64,000 bases of DNA. Source: Belliella calami (GTDB lineage: Bacteria > Bacteroidota > Bacteroidia > Cytophagales > Cyclobacteriaceae). Position numbers and translations under genes: made by a program. Positions within the stretch are counted from its first letter, which is position 1; each line of letters opens with the position of its first letter. Below, one piece after another: positions 44,074 to 53,385 of the stretch. The stretch lies in NCBI RefSeq assembly GCF_022549695.1, contig NZ_JAKZGS010000001.1, positions 511,815 to 575,814 of the forward strand. Reading direction: 5' to 3'. The notes below the pieces were generated by a model. It saw only the letters and a list, made by a program, of their open reading frames with translations, had not been told where the DNA came from and searched no databases.

Positions 44074-44583
44074 TCATTCTTCCAATATACCCCTTAACTT
44101 TTTCATATCTGAACTGATTTTTGTGTCAAGGATTTTCGCATAGTGTTGTGTCTGCTTCAAAGATTTATGTCCAAGCATTTTGGATACAGTCTCTATCGGA
44201 ACACAATTTCCCAAGGTTATTGTTGTTGCAAAAGTGTGGCGGGCTATATGAAATGTGAGAGGTTTATCGATTCCACAAACATCAGCGATTTCCTTGAGAT
44301 AAGAATTCATCTTTTGATTACTCAAAACTGGCAAAAGACAGTCTTTGCTGATACATTGTGGATGAGATTCATATTTATTGACGATAGCCAAAGCCTGGGG
44401 AAGTAGTGGTAACCTTGTTGGCGTTTCTGTCTTCTGTCTTTGAGTGAATATCCATTGCTCCCCATCAATACCTATTTGGATATGGGATTTTCTAAGGTTT
44501 TTGACGTTTAATAACATGAATAAATTTCGAAAATTACCTAGTTTCAAACAAGATGTTTTATCACAGAACATGTTGCTAATCAA
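44074..44583 (-). pseudogene. Tyrosine recombinase (integrase) catalytic-domain remnant
   Basis: 169 codons of what is normally a ~400-residue protein. The catalytic end is well kept: KTETPTRLPLLPQALAIVNK, CGIDKPLTFHIARHTFATTI (HxxR), SKMLGHKSLKQTQHYAKIL (LGH and the Tyr nucleophile). The first catalytic Arg box and both N-terminal DNA-binding domains are missing, and the first ~30 codons (CDKTSCLKLGNFRNLF) look shifted. It faces the 3' end of tRNA-Ser 280 bp away, the usual arrangement for an island that entered at a tRNA gene. Confidence 0.75.
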
Positions 44584-44694
44584 TTGATTATACCGTTTTC
44601 AATGCGTCTTTTTTTTAAAATCGAGAACTACACGAATGACGCATTTAAATTATGGGGATTTTTGAAAAATTTGGTGATTTAGGCACCAAAAACA

Positions 44695-44726
44695 AAAAGC
44701 CCACAATCTTCGGATTGTAGGCTTTT
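44695..44726 (-). terminator. Terminator after tRNA-Ser, UUCG loop
   Basis: 14-bp stem with one mismatch (44695-44708 with 44713-44726) closed by a TTCG tetraloop. On the minus strand the stem is followed by two T-runs (TTTTTGTTTTT), so it ends transcription of the tRNA. Confidence 0.75.
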
Positions 44727-44863
44727 GATAAAGAATTTTGATGTTTTTGTGGTTAAAATCTCGCTTTAAACGCTTTAAACACACTTTTTAATAATCTTTG
44801 GTTAGTCTTTCAAATTTTAAATCTCTTCGAATTTGGAGATTTTATACTGATTGAAAGCCATTC

Positions 44864-44953
44864 TGGCAGAGAGGAAGGGATTCGAACCCTCGATACCCTC
44901 ACGGGTATACACGCTTTCCAGGCGTGCTCCTTCAACCACTCGGACACCTCTCT
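44864..44953 (-). tRNA. tRNA-Ser(GGA), CCA encoded
   Basis: The acceptor stem AGAGAGG (44953-44947) pairs with CCTCTCT near the 3' end. The D arm (GTGTCCGAGTGG), anticodon loop CTGGAAA with anticodon GGA, long serine variable arm (GTATACCCGTGAGGGTATC) and T arm (GAGGGTTCGAATCCCTTC) are all readable on the minus strand. The total of 90 nt includes CCA. Confidence 0.95.
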
Positions 44954-45132
44954 AGTTGTTTCGGACTGCAAAGAAAATTATAAATTTCAGCCAAAGCAAA
45001 CTTTATACTGTTTTTCCCTATTTATAATTTTATCCAAATTTCAAAATCAACAATATTCCAAAACTATCATGTTGATTTATAACGCTATAAAAACTTTGCT
45101 GAATCAATCATTCTCTAAAATTAACAGCCATT

Positions 45133-46212
45133 TTAATTCTGGGCTGTCAATGACATCTCTCCCGCAATCGGTGTTATCAATTTTCTTCTGATTTCTGAAT
45201 CATTGCTTTCGTTGGCGAGCAAGAACATCATCTTGGTAATAGCAGCTTCTGTAGTAATATCACCTCCACTCAAAACCCCAATCCGCTTCATATCCTTACT
45301 GGTCTCGTACCTTCCTTGAATCACGCGTCCTCCATTACACTGTGAAACATTTAAAATAATCAAACCTTTTTTTACTGCCTTTTCCATTGTTTGGATAAAC
45401 CATGTTTCACTTGGACTGTTCCCTGACCCATAAGTTTCCAACACAACCCCACGTAGTCCTTTTGTCGCAAAACAACTCTCGATAACATTCTGGGTAATAC
45501 CTGGAAACAGCTTCAAAACCATCACCCTATTGTCCAAACGATTGAAATACCTCAATTTCTTCCCTTCTTCAAATGGCTTTATTGCAGCATAATTATAGTC
45601 TATGATAATGCCTGACTCAGCTAATGGTGGGTAGTTTTCTGACTCAAATGCATCGAAATGTACACTTTGTACTTTCTTTGCTCTATTTCCTCTCAATAGC
45701 ATATGATTAAAGAAAATACATACTTCCGGCACTATTGGCTTTCCGTTAGCCTTTGCCATTGCTATTTCTAGGGAGGTCATCAAATTTTCCCTAGCATCAG
45801 ACCTCATGGCAGAGATAGGAAGTTGTGCTCCAGTAAAAATCACTGGCTTACTTAACCCTTTCAGCATATAACTTAACATAGACGCTGAATAAGCCATGGT
45901 ATCAGTGCCATGAAGCACTACAAATCCATCATAACTATCATAATTCTCATAAATGATATATGCCATATCCACCCAATGGCTCATGTTGACATTTGAAGAG
46001 TCGATAGGTTCGGGAAATGATATGACTGTAATTGCCGCATTCATACTGGTCATAGTCGGGATTTTATCCAAGATTTGCCCAAAATTAAATGGGACTAAGG
46101 AGCCACTATCATCATAGGCCATCCCAAGTGTCCCTCCAGTATATATTATCAATACAGATGATGTGATCTCACTTTTGGCTGCAGTATTTAATCTTACTAT
46201 CTTATAATTCAT
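45133..46212 (-). CDS. ansA: Type I (cytoplasmic) L-asparaginase
   Basis: 359 residues. Catalytic signatures: IIYTGGTLGMAYDDSG with the first Thr near 26, and LHGTDTMAYSASMLSYML with the second Thr near 102. GAQLPISAMRSDARENL and LETYGSGNSPSETW are also characteristic of the AnsA family, which hydrolyses asparagine to aspartate and ammonia in the cytoplasm. No signal peptide. The start overlaps the tatD-family gene stop by 11 bp, so the two are one transcript. Confidence 0.93.
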   Translation of the reverse strand: MNYKIVRLNTAAKSEITSSVLIIYTGGTLGMAYDDSGSLVPFNFGQILDKIPTMTSMNAAITVISFPEPIDSSNVNMSHWVDMAYIIYENYDSYDGFVVLHGTDTMAYSASMLSYMLKGLSKPVIFTGAQLPISAMRSDARENLMTSLEIAMAKANGKPIVPEVCIFFNHMLLRGNRAKKVQSVHFDAFESENYPPLAESGIIIDYNYAAIKPFEEGKKLRYFNRLDNRVMVLKLFPGITQNVIESCFATKGLRGVVLETYGSGNSPSETWFIQTMEKAVKKGLIILNVSQCNGGRVIQGRYETSKDMKRIGVLSGGDITTEAAITKMMFLLANESNDSEIRRKLITPIAGEMSLTAQN

Positions 46213-46990
46213 GGTTGAAATGATGGAATATAAGGTTTGTGTTATTTTGAGTAATTCGAGAAACCTCCTCTAAGCTTGTTTGGCAAAGATCCGCAACTCG
46301 TTGGGCTATAATTGGTATGTAGGCAGGTGAATTCCTTTTTCCACGATGAGGGATTGGTGCAAGATAAGGACCATCGGTTTCCAAAACCAAATGATCAAGA
46401 CCTATTTCAGGTAGAACTTTATCCAAACCTCCATTTTTATAGGTTGACACACCACCAATACCAAGTTTAAATCCCATTTCTATGATTTGATTTGCTTGCG
46501 TGACACTTCCAGTAAAACAATGAAATATCCCAAACAAATCAACTCCATTCATTTCTTTGATGATTTCAATAGTTTCATCCATAGATTCTCTGCAATGCAG
46601 AATGATTGGCCATTTCTTATCTTTTGCCCATTGTATTTGGATACGAAGCGCTTCTTTTTGTTGTTCAAAAAAAGTCTTATCCCAGTACAAATCCAATCCT
46701 GTCTCACCTATCCCTGCAAAATCCCTTTTATTTATCCATTCTTCCATGATATAGAGAGATTTTTCAAAATCTTTCTTTACATCACATGGATGCAAACCCA
46801 TCATGGGAATACATTTTTGGGGATGATTGAGCTCAACTTCAAGCATCGAATCTATCGTTTCCACATCCACATTTGGCATGAAGATCCTCTGCACGCCATT
46901 ATCAAAAGTCTCCCTAATTACATCTTCTCTATCGGAATCATACTTTGATGAATATATATGTGCATGCGTATCTGAAAATGGGTGTAGCAT
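46202..46990 (-). CDS. TatD-family metal-dependent DNase/hydrolase
   Basis: 262 residues. Metal ligands are visible in order: DTHAHIY at 7-13, GETGLDLYWD near 96, ILHCRESMDE near 130, FHCFTGSVTQANQIIEMGF near 155, and ETDGPYLAPIPHRGKRN near 205. This is the complete TatD signature; family members are 3'-5' DNases or related hydrolases. First gene of the pair with ansA. Confidence 0.92.
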   Translation of the reverse strand: MLHPFSDTHAHIYSSKYDSDREDVIRETFDNGVQRIFMPNVDVETIDSMLEVELNHPQKCIPMMGLHPCDVKKDFEKSLYIMEEWINKRDFAGIGETGLDLYWDKTFFEQQKEALRIQIQWAKDKKWPIILHCRESMDETIEIIKEMNGVDLFGIFHCFTGSVTQANQIIEMGFKLGIGGVSTYKNGGLDKVLPEIGLDHLVLETDGPYLAPIPHRGKRNSPAYIPIIAQRVADLCQTSLEEVSRITQNNTNLIFHHFNHEL

Positions 46991-47285
46991 TTGTATTAAT
47001 TATTATAGTTATGAGACTTGAAATATTTGATTTTAGATTTTAGATATAAAGCTTAATATTGTTTTGTGTCAATCTAGAATTTACGAATGAGTGAAATGGA
47101 TTTCGGTCCAATCTTTCACCAAGGTGAATTTTATAAATTTATTACTCTCCTTTAAACTTAAACCAAGTTTAATTCTCCTGAGGTGAACTGGCTTTTTTAA
47201 GGTCAAACACTATTCAATCAAACGCAACTTTACCTTTGACATAACACCAAAACAGCAAAGTCATTTGGAAAGAAGAAAAAACAAC
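46991..47285. other. Intergenic, no gene seen
   Basis: About 300 bp upstream of the tatD-family gene and downstream of the glycosyltransferase operon. It should hold the tatD-ansA promoter, but no clear TAnnTTTG element is seen. Confidence 0.5.
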
Positions 47286-47301
47286 CCGCTTCTTGAAGCG
47301 G
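47286..47301 (-). terminator. Terminator of the glycosyltransferase operon
   Basis: CCGCTT-CTTG-AAGCGG hairpin; on the minus strand it is followed by TTGTTTTTT. Located 72 bp after the stop of the last operon gene. Confidence 0.65.
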
Positions 47302-47372
47302 CCAATTTTACATCTTTCAAACGTTCCAATCTTAAAAACCCTATTCTTGTAATCTACCAATTTTTCAATTCT

Positions 47373-48476
47373 TTAATATTTCCTACCCTTCCAATTTGTT
47401 TTGGAAGGCCAAAAATAATAAAGTATCGTCGCCCAAGCTGTAAAAAGATAATATATTTCAAATGCTATTAAATGTTTTAGGATGATTCTTTGGTTCATTT
47501 TCTTTTTCATCTCATAAATGAAATAAGACTGTAAAGACCATTTTAGAAACCAAAACAACCACCCAAGAAAAATATAATTATAAATCAAAAGCAAAACAAG
47601 TGGCAAAAACAAAGCCTGGAGTGCCAAAAGTATTTTTATTGTAATGGGCAACTTCATAGCTCCATTCATCCATCTTTTACGCTGCTCTAGGAGGCTCGAA
47701 AGAGTTGGTTGCGCTTTGGTTTCTATCAGATTCTCTTCGCATATTTGATGATAACCATAAAACCCCTCTGTCTGAATAGCAGAAGCTATTGTAAAGTCTT
47801 CTGTCAAGGAGAAAGGAATTCCTTCGAATCCTCCCACAGCATTGTATGCCTCTTTTGAAACAAGCATATTATTCCCCATAGAGGTGACAGATAGGCCAAT
47901 ATCAGACAAGACTTTCAGCATTCCTAAAGTGAAAGTCCAATCTACATCCTGTAATGTTGAAAGCATTCCTTCGTGCTTCACTGTAGTAACACCAGTGACA
48001 AATCCAGCTTCGGCATTCAAAGCCGCCGAAACCATAATGGTAGCCCAAGTACTGGGAACTTTACAATCAGCATCTGTGAACAACAACAGGGAACCCGTTG
48101 CTTTATTGATCATTTGGGAGAGTGCATTTGCCTTGCCATTCATCTTTTTTGGCCCACGGTTTTCTTCTACGCTATAAAATTCAGCATAGCTCTTACCTGC
48201 TACCCATGATTTTAGAATCGAAGCTGTTTGGTCTGTACTGTTGTCATCCCCCACTATTATCTGCAGCTTATTTTCTGGATAATCCAAAGCTTCCAAAGCT
48301 TCCAAACATCTAGGTAGATTTATTGCTTCATTTCTACAGCTAACCAAAATTGTGATCGACGGAAAATCCCTTCCCTTACCTTTTGAATAATTCTTGAAAT
48401 TTGTCCTAAGAAGAATTCCCAAAAATAAATTTTGGGAAAGAAGAAGCATTACACCAATTATTTCTAATGCTATCAT
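47373..48476 (-). CDS. Membrane glycosyltransferase family 2
   Basis: 367 residues. An N-terminal TM anchor (ALEIIGVMLLLSQNLFLGIL) is followed by the GT-A domain: SITILVSCRNEAINLPRCLE, IVGDDNSTDQT near 75, LFTDADCKVPSTW near 130, SLTEDFTIASAIQ near 220, and the QRKRWMNGAMK motif (QxxRW) near 265. Two or three TM segments follow (LFLPLVLLLIYNYIFLGWLF). It is a processive-type inverting transferase of the polysaccharide-synthase kind. Start overlaps the polysaccharide-deacetylase stop by 4 bp, suggesting joint work on a surface polysaccharide or glycolipid. Confidence 0.88.
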   Translation of the reverse strand: MIALEIIGVMLLLSQNLFLGILLRTNFKNYSKGKGRDFPSITILVSCRNEAINLPRCLEALEALDYPENKLQIIVGDDNSTDQTASILKSWVAGKSYAEFYSVEENRGPKKMNGKANALSQMINKATGSLLLFTDADCKVPSTWATIMVSAALNAEAGFVTGVTTVKHEGMLSTLQDVDWTFTLGMLKVLSDIGLSVTSMGNNMLVSKEAYNAVGGFEGIPFSLTEDFTIASAIQTEGFYGYHQICEENLIETKAQPTLSSLLEQRKRWMNGAMKLPITIKILLALQALFLPLVLLLIYNYIFLGWLFWFLKWSLQSYFIYEMKKKMNQRIILKHLIAFEIYYLFTAWATILYYFWPSKTNWKGRKY

Positions 48477-49099
48477 AGAAGATCAGTTTCAAAACCAGAA
48501 TCCTTAATATATCGCAAATAATCCACCAAAATTTCTTTCAATACAGATTTGGTCTTAATCTGATCATGAAAAACAACAATAGAGCCATTTTGGGAATATT
48601 TTATAGTCTTTTCAAGACATTTCTGGCAAGATTGGTTTGGATCATAATCCCCTGAAAGGACATCCCACATCACAACTTCAAACTCAGGACTCAGGGCTTT
48701 GAATTGGTTTTTGGTAATTCGACCATATGGAGGCCTAAAAAGTCTAGATTCCAATCCCAATTCATCATTCAATACTTTTTGACAACAAAAAACATCGTGG
48801 ATATATATATCCGTAGGAGTTTTGTACCCATTAAGATGGTGATATGTATGGTTGCCAATTCCGTGTCCATTTGCTACTATTTGCTTTGCCAAGCTAGGTG
48901 ATTTCCTGACATTGTCCCCTACTACAAAAAACGTAGCTTTCATACCAAAGCGATCCAATTGTTCCAAAACGAATTCCGTCACCTCTGGAACTGGCCCATC
49001 ATCAAAAGTTAAATAAATCTTTTTCTTTGACCTGTCTTTGTGCCAAGTATAATGCTTGAAAAGCTTAGGAATCAAATCTGGCACATGATGAATCACCAT
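48473..49099 (-). CDS. Polysaccharide deacetylase (NodB domain, CE4)
   Basis: 208 residues. CE4 motifs: TFDDGP at 30-35 (motif 1), NHTYHH near 93 (motif 2, metal His pair), FRPPYGR near 126 (motif 3), MWDVLSGDYDP near 147 (motif 4), and VVFHDQIKT near 180 (motif 5). All key residues are present, so it should remove N- or O-acetyl groups. It lacks a signal peptide. Genes on both sides overlap or nearly touch, so it is part of a tight operon. Confidence 0.9.
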   Translation of the reverse strand: MVIHHVPDLIPKLFKHYTWHKDRSKKKIYLTFDDGPVPEVTEFVLEQLDRFGMKATFFVVGDNVRKSPSLAKQIVANGHGIGNHTYHHLNGYKTPTDIYIHDVFCCQKVLNDELGLESRLFRPPYGRITKNQFKALSPEFEVVMWDVLSGDYDPNQSCQKCLEKTIKYSQNGSIVVFHDQIKTKSVLKEILVDYLRYIKDSGFETDLL

Positions 49100-49103
49100 A
49101 ATT

Positions 49104-50327
49104 CTACTGAAATCTTAAGCTCATTAAAGTAATATCATCCATCCTATCCACACCATTTGAAAAAGCTTCGAGCTCCTTGAAAAATGCTATGTGAAATTCT
49201 TCAGGATCAACACAAACTTGTTTCTTTACAAATTTCCCAAACCTTTCGTCTCCATACTCTTCATCTTTGTCATTGAAGTTTTCTGTCAATCCATCGGTAT
49301 ACAAATGGATACTGAAACCTTTCAGATGAGACCGCTTACCTATTTCCAGAAAAGGCAAAGAATCAAAAGCTCCCAAAATAGTCGTCCCAGCTTCCAAGAT
49401 CTCGCTTCTCCTTTCTCCTTCCCAATAAAGTATTGGTGGATTGTGGCCTGCATTCACATAGTTCAACTCCCTAGTTTTGTAATTGTATGAACCCAAAAAG
49501 AAGGTAATAAACCTTTCGCCGGCAGTATTTTCAAAAATGGTATAATTCAATTGCTCTACGATCATTTTCAGATCAGAAGAACTTCTCAGCAATGTCCTCA
49601 AGGCGGCTTGAAAATTAGACATCAATAAAGCTGCAGGCATTCCTTTGCCAGAAACATCTGCTATGCAAAAAAACACTTCGTCTTCTGATTTTTGGATCAA
49701 ATCGTAATAATCACCACCTACTGTAGAATGTGGTATATAGGTTACTTTTGCTTTGAGTTTACCATTCTGGGGGAGATTTGCAGGAAATAACATCCTTTGC
49801 ACACTAGAAGCTATTTCCACCTCTTTTTTCAACCGCTCCTGCTCCAATTGTCTCCTCGCAAACCGCTTGTTTTCAAGCGCAACCACAAGAATATTAGTCA
49901 AAGCTTGCGTAAAATCAAGATCCAACTCAAGCGACTCATCTTTTTTCATCAAAAACAAGATCGCCAACATTTTCTCCTTGTGATAAACAGGCAAATAAGT
50001 CTCCAGTTCATTAAACGAAAAACCTTCGTCAACTATGATATTCAACTCTCCTGTCTCTTTATTGTCTTTTACTTTTTCCAGTGGAATTAAGTCAGGCACT
50101 GCACCTTTTATACCATGGGAGATATTTTGTCTGTATCCTTCGTGGTCAACCACATAAAGCAAAAGTGATCGGATATTGAGATGTACCAAACAGGTAAATT
50201 TGAAAATATTCAATAAAACCGATGACGTTTTATTTTCATTGATCGCCTGCGTTATTTCTAACAAGGCCTTAAGTTCAAGTTCTTTGCGTTGATATTTTAC
50301 TGTTTCTGTAGTCAATGGATTGTTCAA
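49104..50327 (-). CDS. GAF-like domain plus SpoIIE/PP2C serine phosphatase
   Basis: 407 residues. N-terminal coiled region (YQRKELELKALLEITQAINE), then a GAF-like sensor (VVDHEGYRQNISHGIKGAVP to EKMLAILFLMKKDES), a linker helix with SSVQRMLFPANLPQNG typical of RsbU-like proteins, and the PP2C domain with metal sites VGGDYYDL near 213, ADVSGKGMPAALLMSNF near 233, and DRMDDITLMSL at the end. It probably dephosphorylates an anti-anti-sigma-type partner; none is in the window. It follows the small gene at 50324 by overlap. Confidence 0.88.
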   Translation of the reverse strand: MNNPLTTETVKYQRKELELKALLEITQAINENKTSSVLLNIFKFTCLVHLNIRSLLLYVVDHEGYRQNISHGIKGAVPDLIPLEKVKDNKETGELNIIVDEGFSFNELETYLPVYHKEKMLAILFLMKKDESLELDLDFTQALTNILVVALENKRFARRQLEQERLKKEVEIASSVQRMLFPANLPQNGKLKAKVTYIPHSTVGGDYYDLIQKSEDEVFFCIADVSGKGMPAALLMSNFQAALRTLLRSSSDLKMIVEQLNYTIFENTAGERFITFFLGSYNYKTRELNYVNAGHNPPILYWEGERRSEILEAGTTILGAFDSLPFLEIGKRSHLKGFSIHLYTDGLTENFNDKDEEYGDERFGKFVKKQVCVDPEEFHIAFFKELEAFSNGVDRMDDITLMSLRFQ

Positions 50328-50578
50328 ATAGAATTGTGATTCATTAGCCCCTTTTTGGTAGCTAAGTAATAGTATGTTTTGCCTGATTCTTTTAAACTGC
50401 TGATCTTATCAAACACCTCTTCGTCAGGCTTATAGAGACACTTGATATAATCCTTGTCCAATAAAGACTGCAAGTTAGCCAAAAGCAATTCCTCTTCCCA
50501 ACCTAGGATATCTTTTAAATAATCAAAGTGCTGTACAAAGTATAACTCGTCCAATAAATCAAACTCTTCTTCTGTCAT
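50324..50578 (-). CDS. Small acidic conserved protein
   Basis: 84 residues, very acidic at the N-terminus (MTEEEFDLLDELYFVQHFDY) and ending KSGKTYYYLATKKGLMNHN. The end resembles the beta-wing of a small winged helix (LQSLLDKDYIKCLYKPDEEV is a likely recognition region), so it could be a short transcription factor or a phosphatase partner. It overlaps the phosphatase gene by 4 bp and leads the operon. Confidence 0.65.
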   Translation of the reverse strand: MTEEEFDLLDELYFVQHFDYLKDILGWEEELLLANLQSLLDKDYIKCLYKPDEEVFDKISSLKESGKTYYYLATKKGLMNHNSI

Positions 50579-50667
50579 AATAGTGTGGAATATCAGCTAA
50601 TTTATAGTTTTTAATGGTGGAATTTTATTTTGCCCGCAAATGGACGGAAAATCTAATTATATTTCTC

Positions 50668-50675
50668 CAAAGTTA
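50668..50675 (-). promoter_or_regulatory. Candidate -7 element for the phosphatase/deacetylase operon
   Basis: TAACTTTG on the minus strand matches TAnnTTTG, 90 bp upstream of the first start codon. No TTG at the ideal distance (the nearest is 25 bp away), so the call is tentative. The remaining 300-bp intergenic DNA shows nothing else. Confidence 0.35.
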
Positions 50676-50886
50676 GCAATCTCTTTTGAATTGTGTTTTG
50701 CAAAAATCAAAACTTGAGGGAACAGTTGATTAGATATAAAAACAAAACGCTTATAAAAATGACAGATCTTGGAAAGGCCTCATTCGTCATCAATTAACAA
50801 AAAGTTGCAGTCACAACAACTTGCCCTCTTTTATGATTTACTTAAAAGCAATAAATCATCATATTTCCCAAAACCGTAAACCTATT

Positions 50887-51999
50887 TCAGTTCACACTCC
50901 TCCCTTTCCACTCAAACCTTCCTTTGATAGCTCCAATTGCAGTTTTTAAAACATAAATTGGATGAATCAAGCTGGTGATAAAAAAATCTTTAAAACTTAA
51001 TCTAAGCCCATATGAATCTGTGACCTTTTTCAACACAGAATATTCAATACCAATCTTCAATATCCAAACAACTAATAAAGCCAACAGCCCAAATTTCCCT
51101 TCGAAAAAAGGAAGAAATAAAGAACTAACCCAAAGCAACTGATAACAAACAGGAACAGAAGAAAAAACCGAATGTATCAAGGAGTGTGACTTCCACTTTG
51201 ATGCCCATCTAATCCTCTGGGAATAAAGCTCAGACCAACGGGTTAACGAATTTGTGAATACAAGATTTTTAAAACCCTCCAAGTAAACTAAAGCCTTGGG
51301 GTCATAGAAAGCAACTATTTTTTTCATTAGGAATTCATCATCTCCTGATAGAATTTCTTCATTACCAAAGTATCCATTCACACTCAGGAAAGCCTCTTTT
51401 CTATAAGCCAAATTAGCACCACTACACATCAATGGTGATTGTTTTTCAAAAGCTACCTTAGTCACCAATAAGATACTTGCCCATTCAATTTGTTGAAATC
51501 TCTGAAAAAATGAACCATTTTCTTTTGTCATTACTGGACCGGCTACAAATTGGATTTGTGGGTCTGAGAATGGCTTCAACATTTCAATAACCCATGATTC
51601 TGGCAACATACAGTCTGCGTCGGTAGTAAATATTACTCCTCCTGTAGCTGCCTCAACTCCATGTTTTAACGCTGATTTTTTCCCTCTTCCACTTGATTGG
51701 ATAACTTTATGAATAAATTTTGGATTGGAGTGGTCAAGCAATTTTCCCAAGATCAAAGCTGAATCATCTTCACTATGATCATCAATCCAAAGAACCTCTA
51801 ATTGAAAGAAATTCAAGTTTTCTATTGATTGAAAAATAATGGGCAAATTCTTCTCTTCATTTCTAAAAGGAATTAAAACAGACACCTTCTGATCAATAGG
51901 TGAGGGTATTTCGGATACTGCAGTTTTTCCCCATTTCCTTCCAAAGAAGAAAAGTGCAAAAACATAAACAAAGCCAATACTTAGGTAAAATATTACCAT
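50887..51999 (-). CDS. Membrane glycosyltransferase family 2
   Basis: 370 residues. N-terminal TM (IFYLSIGFVYVFALFFFG), then VSVLIPFRNEEKNLPIIFQS near 40, LWIDDHSEDDS near 72, FTTDADCMLPESWVIEML near 128, SGDDEFLMKKIV near 220 and SQRIRWASKWKSH near 260 (a QxxRW variant), followed by TM helices (LLWVSSLFLPFFEGKFGLLA). It is related to but distinct from the 47373 transferase. It is transcribed divergently from ruvC with only 21 bp between starts. Confidence 0.87.
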   Translation of the reverse strand: MVIFYLSIGFVYVFALFFFGRKWGKTAVSEIPSPIDQKVSVLIPFRNEEKNLPIIFQSIENLNFFQLEVLWIDDHSEDDSALILGKLLDHSNPKFIHKVIQSSGRGKKSALKHGVEAATGGVIFTTDADCMLPESWVIEMLKPFSDPQIQFVAGPVMTKENGSFFQRFQQIEWASILLVTKVAFEKQSPLMCSGANLAYRKEAFLSVNGYFGNEEILSGDDEFLMKKIVAFYDPKALVYLEGFKNLVFTNSLTRWSELYSQRIRWASKWKSHSLIHSVFSSVPVCYQLLWVSSLFLPFFEGKFGLLALLVVWILKIGIEYSVLKKVTDSYGLRLSFKDFFITSLIHPIYVLKTAIGAIKGRFEWKGRSVN

Positions 52000-52020
52000 G
52001 AATTCAATTAAATTGCATCA

Positions 52021-52602
52021 ATGAGTAAAGTAGAGAAAAAAGAAGGAAAGGAAAAAATAATTTTAGGCATAGATCCAGGAACAAATGTAATGGGCTATGG
52101 GCTGATTTTGATAGAAGGAAAGAAATATAGTGTTATTCAATTTGGTGTGATTCATTTGAAAAAATATGAAACCCATGAACTGAAACTCAAAAAGATCTTT
52201 GAGAGGGTAACTGGTATCATAGATGAATTCTTACCTGATTCTATGGCGTTAGAAGCACCTTTCTATGGTGAAAATGTACAATCCATGCTCAAACTTGGTA
52301 GAGCCCAAGGAGTAGCAATGGCTGCTGCCCTTTCCCGAGAAATTCCAATCACAGAATATTCCCCAAAAAAGGTCAAACAATCCGTAACTGGCAATGGAAA
52401 TGCTTCAAAAGAACAAGTAGCTGAAATGATCAAAACTTTGCTTCAAATCAAAGAAATCCCAAAACTTCTAGATGCTACTGATGCTTTGGCAGTGGCACTG
52501 TGCCATCATTTTCACGATGGAAGAATCCAAACTAGAGGCAGAAATGCAGGATGGAAATCTTTTCTGGAAGAAAACCCTGACCGGGTAAAAGGCCTAAAAT
52601 AA
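52021..52602 (+). CDS. ruvC: Holliday-junction resolvase RuvC
   Basis: 193 residues, normal for the Bacteroidota form. The metal-binding acids are in place: Asp in LGIDPGTNVMGYGLILIE near 18, Glu in MALEAPFYGENVQSMLKLGR near 78, and the C-terminal Asp pair in LLDATDALAVALCHHFHDG near 155. It cuts Holliday junctions with RuvAB; neither partner is nearby. Strong terminator follows. Confidence 0.95.
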   Translation: MSKVEKKEGKEKIILGIDPGTNVMGYGLILIEGKKYSVIQFGVIHLKKYETHELKLKKIFERVTGIIDEFLPDSMALEAPFYGENVQSMLKLGRAQGVAMAAALSREIPITEYSPKKVKQSVTGNGNASKEQVAEMIKTLLQIKEIPKLLDATDALAVALCHHFHDGRIQTRGRNAGWKSFLEENPDRVKGLK

Positions 52603-52610
52603 ATCTACAA

Positions 52611-52646
52611 AAAAAAGCTGCCCAATTTCCATTGGGCAGCTTTTTT
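52611..52646. terminator. Bidirectional terminator between ruvC and the barrel-protein gene
   Basis: 16-bp perfect stem (52611-52626 with 52631-52646), TTCC loop, A-run before and T-run after. Shared by the two convergent genes. Confidence 0.9.
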
Positions 52647-52678
52647 GATCAAATATTTTTTTTTTCAAACTACTCAGA

Positions 52679-53281
52679 TTAGAAACTATAACCTAAAGAA
52701 ACTTTGAAACCTCTGTTATAGATAGCTGCATTCGAATCTTTGAACACTGGAGAGGTACCGAAATCATAACTTCCCTGGATATTAACTCCTTTTGGAAGAT
52801 TATAACCCAAACCTACTACAAATCCCAAATCTGTTTTGGTGATTGCGTCTGTGTCATAAGTGAAAGTACTTCCGAAGAAATCACCTTCGAACTTTGAAGA
52901 CATCAAAAACGAAGCTTGTGGCCCACCGAAAATGTTTAATCCATCTGTAACATAAAGTCTAAGCAACAATGGAACATCAATATAATTCAAGATTGCTCTT
53001 GGATCGCCTATACCATCATTTTGAGTACCTTTTACAGAGAAATAAGCACCTGGCTCGAGGGCAATTCTTGAACCCAAGAATAGATTTGTGTAAACCCCTG
53101 CATGAAATCCAGCTCTGTTTGTGTAGTCATTGTTTGAAGCGTCTTCTCCTCCAAAATTGAAAAAGTTAACACCACCTCTAATACCGAATCCGCCAGCGGC
53201 ATCACTTCTCTGGACGCTCTGTGCTTGAATTTCAAATGAAAATAAAGCAATAACTGCTAATAATAAAATTGACTTTTTCAT
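52679..53281 (-). CDS. PorT-type outer-membrane beta-barrel protein
   Basis: Start chosen at the ATG giving MKKSILLLAVIALFSFEIQA; 200 residues. The mature protein has the Bacteroidota small barrel pattern (PF13568): FGIRGGVNFFNFGGED, AGFHAGVYTNLFLGSRIALE, PGAYFSVKGTQ, NYIDVPLLLRLYVTDGLNIF, GPQASFLMSS, FVVGLGYNLPKGVNIQGSYD and a final FKVSLGYSF with the terminal aromatic needed for BAM insertion. Function unknown beyond outer-membrane location. Confidence 0.85.
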   Translation of the reverse strand: MKKSILLLAVIALFSFEIQAQSVQRSDAAGGFGIRGGVNFFNFGGEDASNNDYTNRAGFHAGVYTNLFLGSRIALEPGAYFSVKGTQNDGIGDPRAILNYIDVPLLLRLYVTDGLNIFGGPQASFLMSSKFEGDFFGSTFTYDTDAITKTDLGFVVGLGYNLPKGVNIQGSYDFGTSPVFKDSNAAIYNRGFKVSLGYSF

Positions 53282-53385
53282 AGTAAATAATAATTGGTTT
53301 GTACAAGGATACTTGTCCAAGATCATGCCAAAAAATTATGATTATTTAACATTGCGGTAGCAAACCAATACTATTAATCTACAAA

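Noticed and set aside
47265-47471. 68-codon plus-strand open frame
   Set aside because: Covers the terminator hairpin and the 3' end of the glycosyltransferase gene on the other strand.
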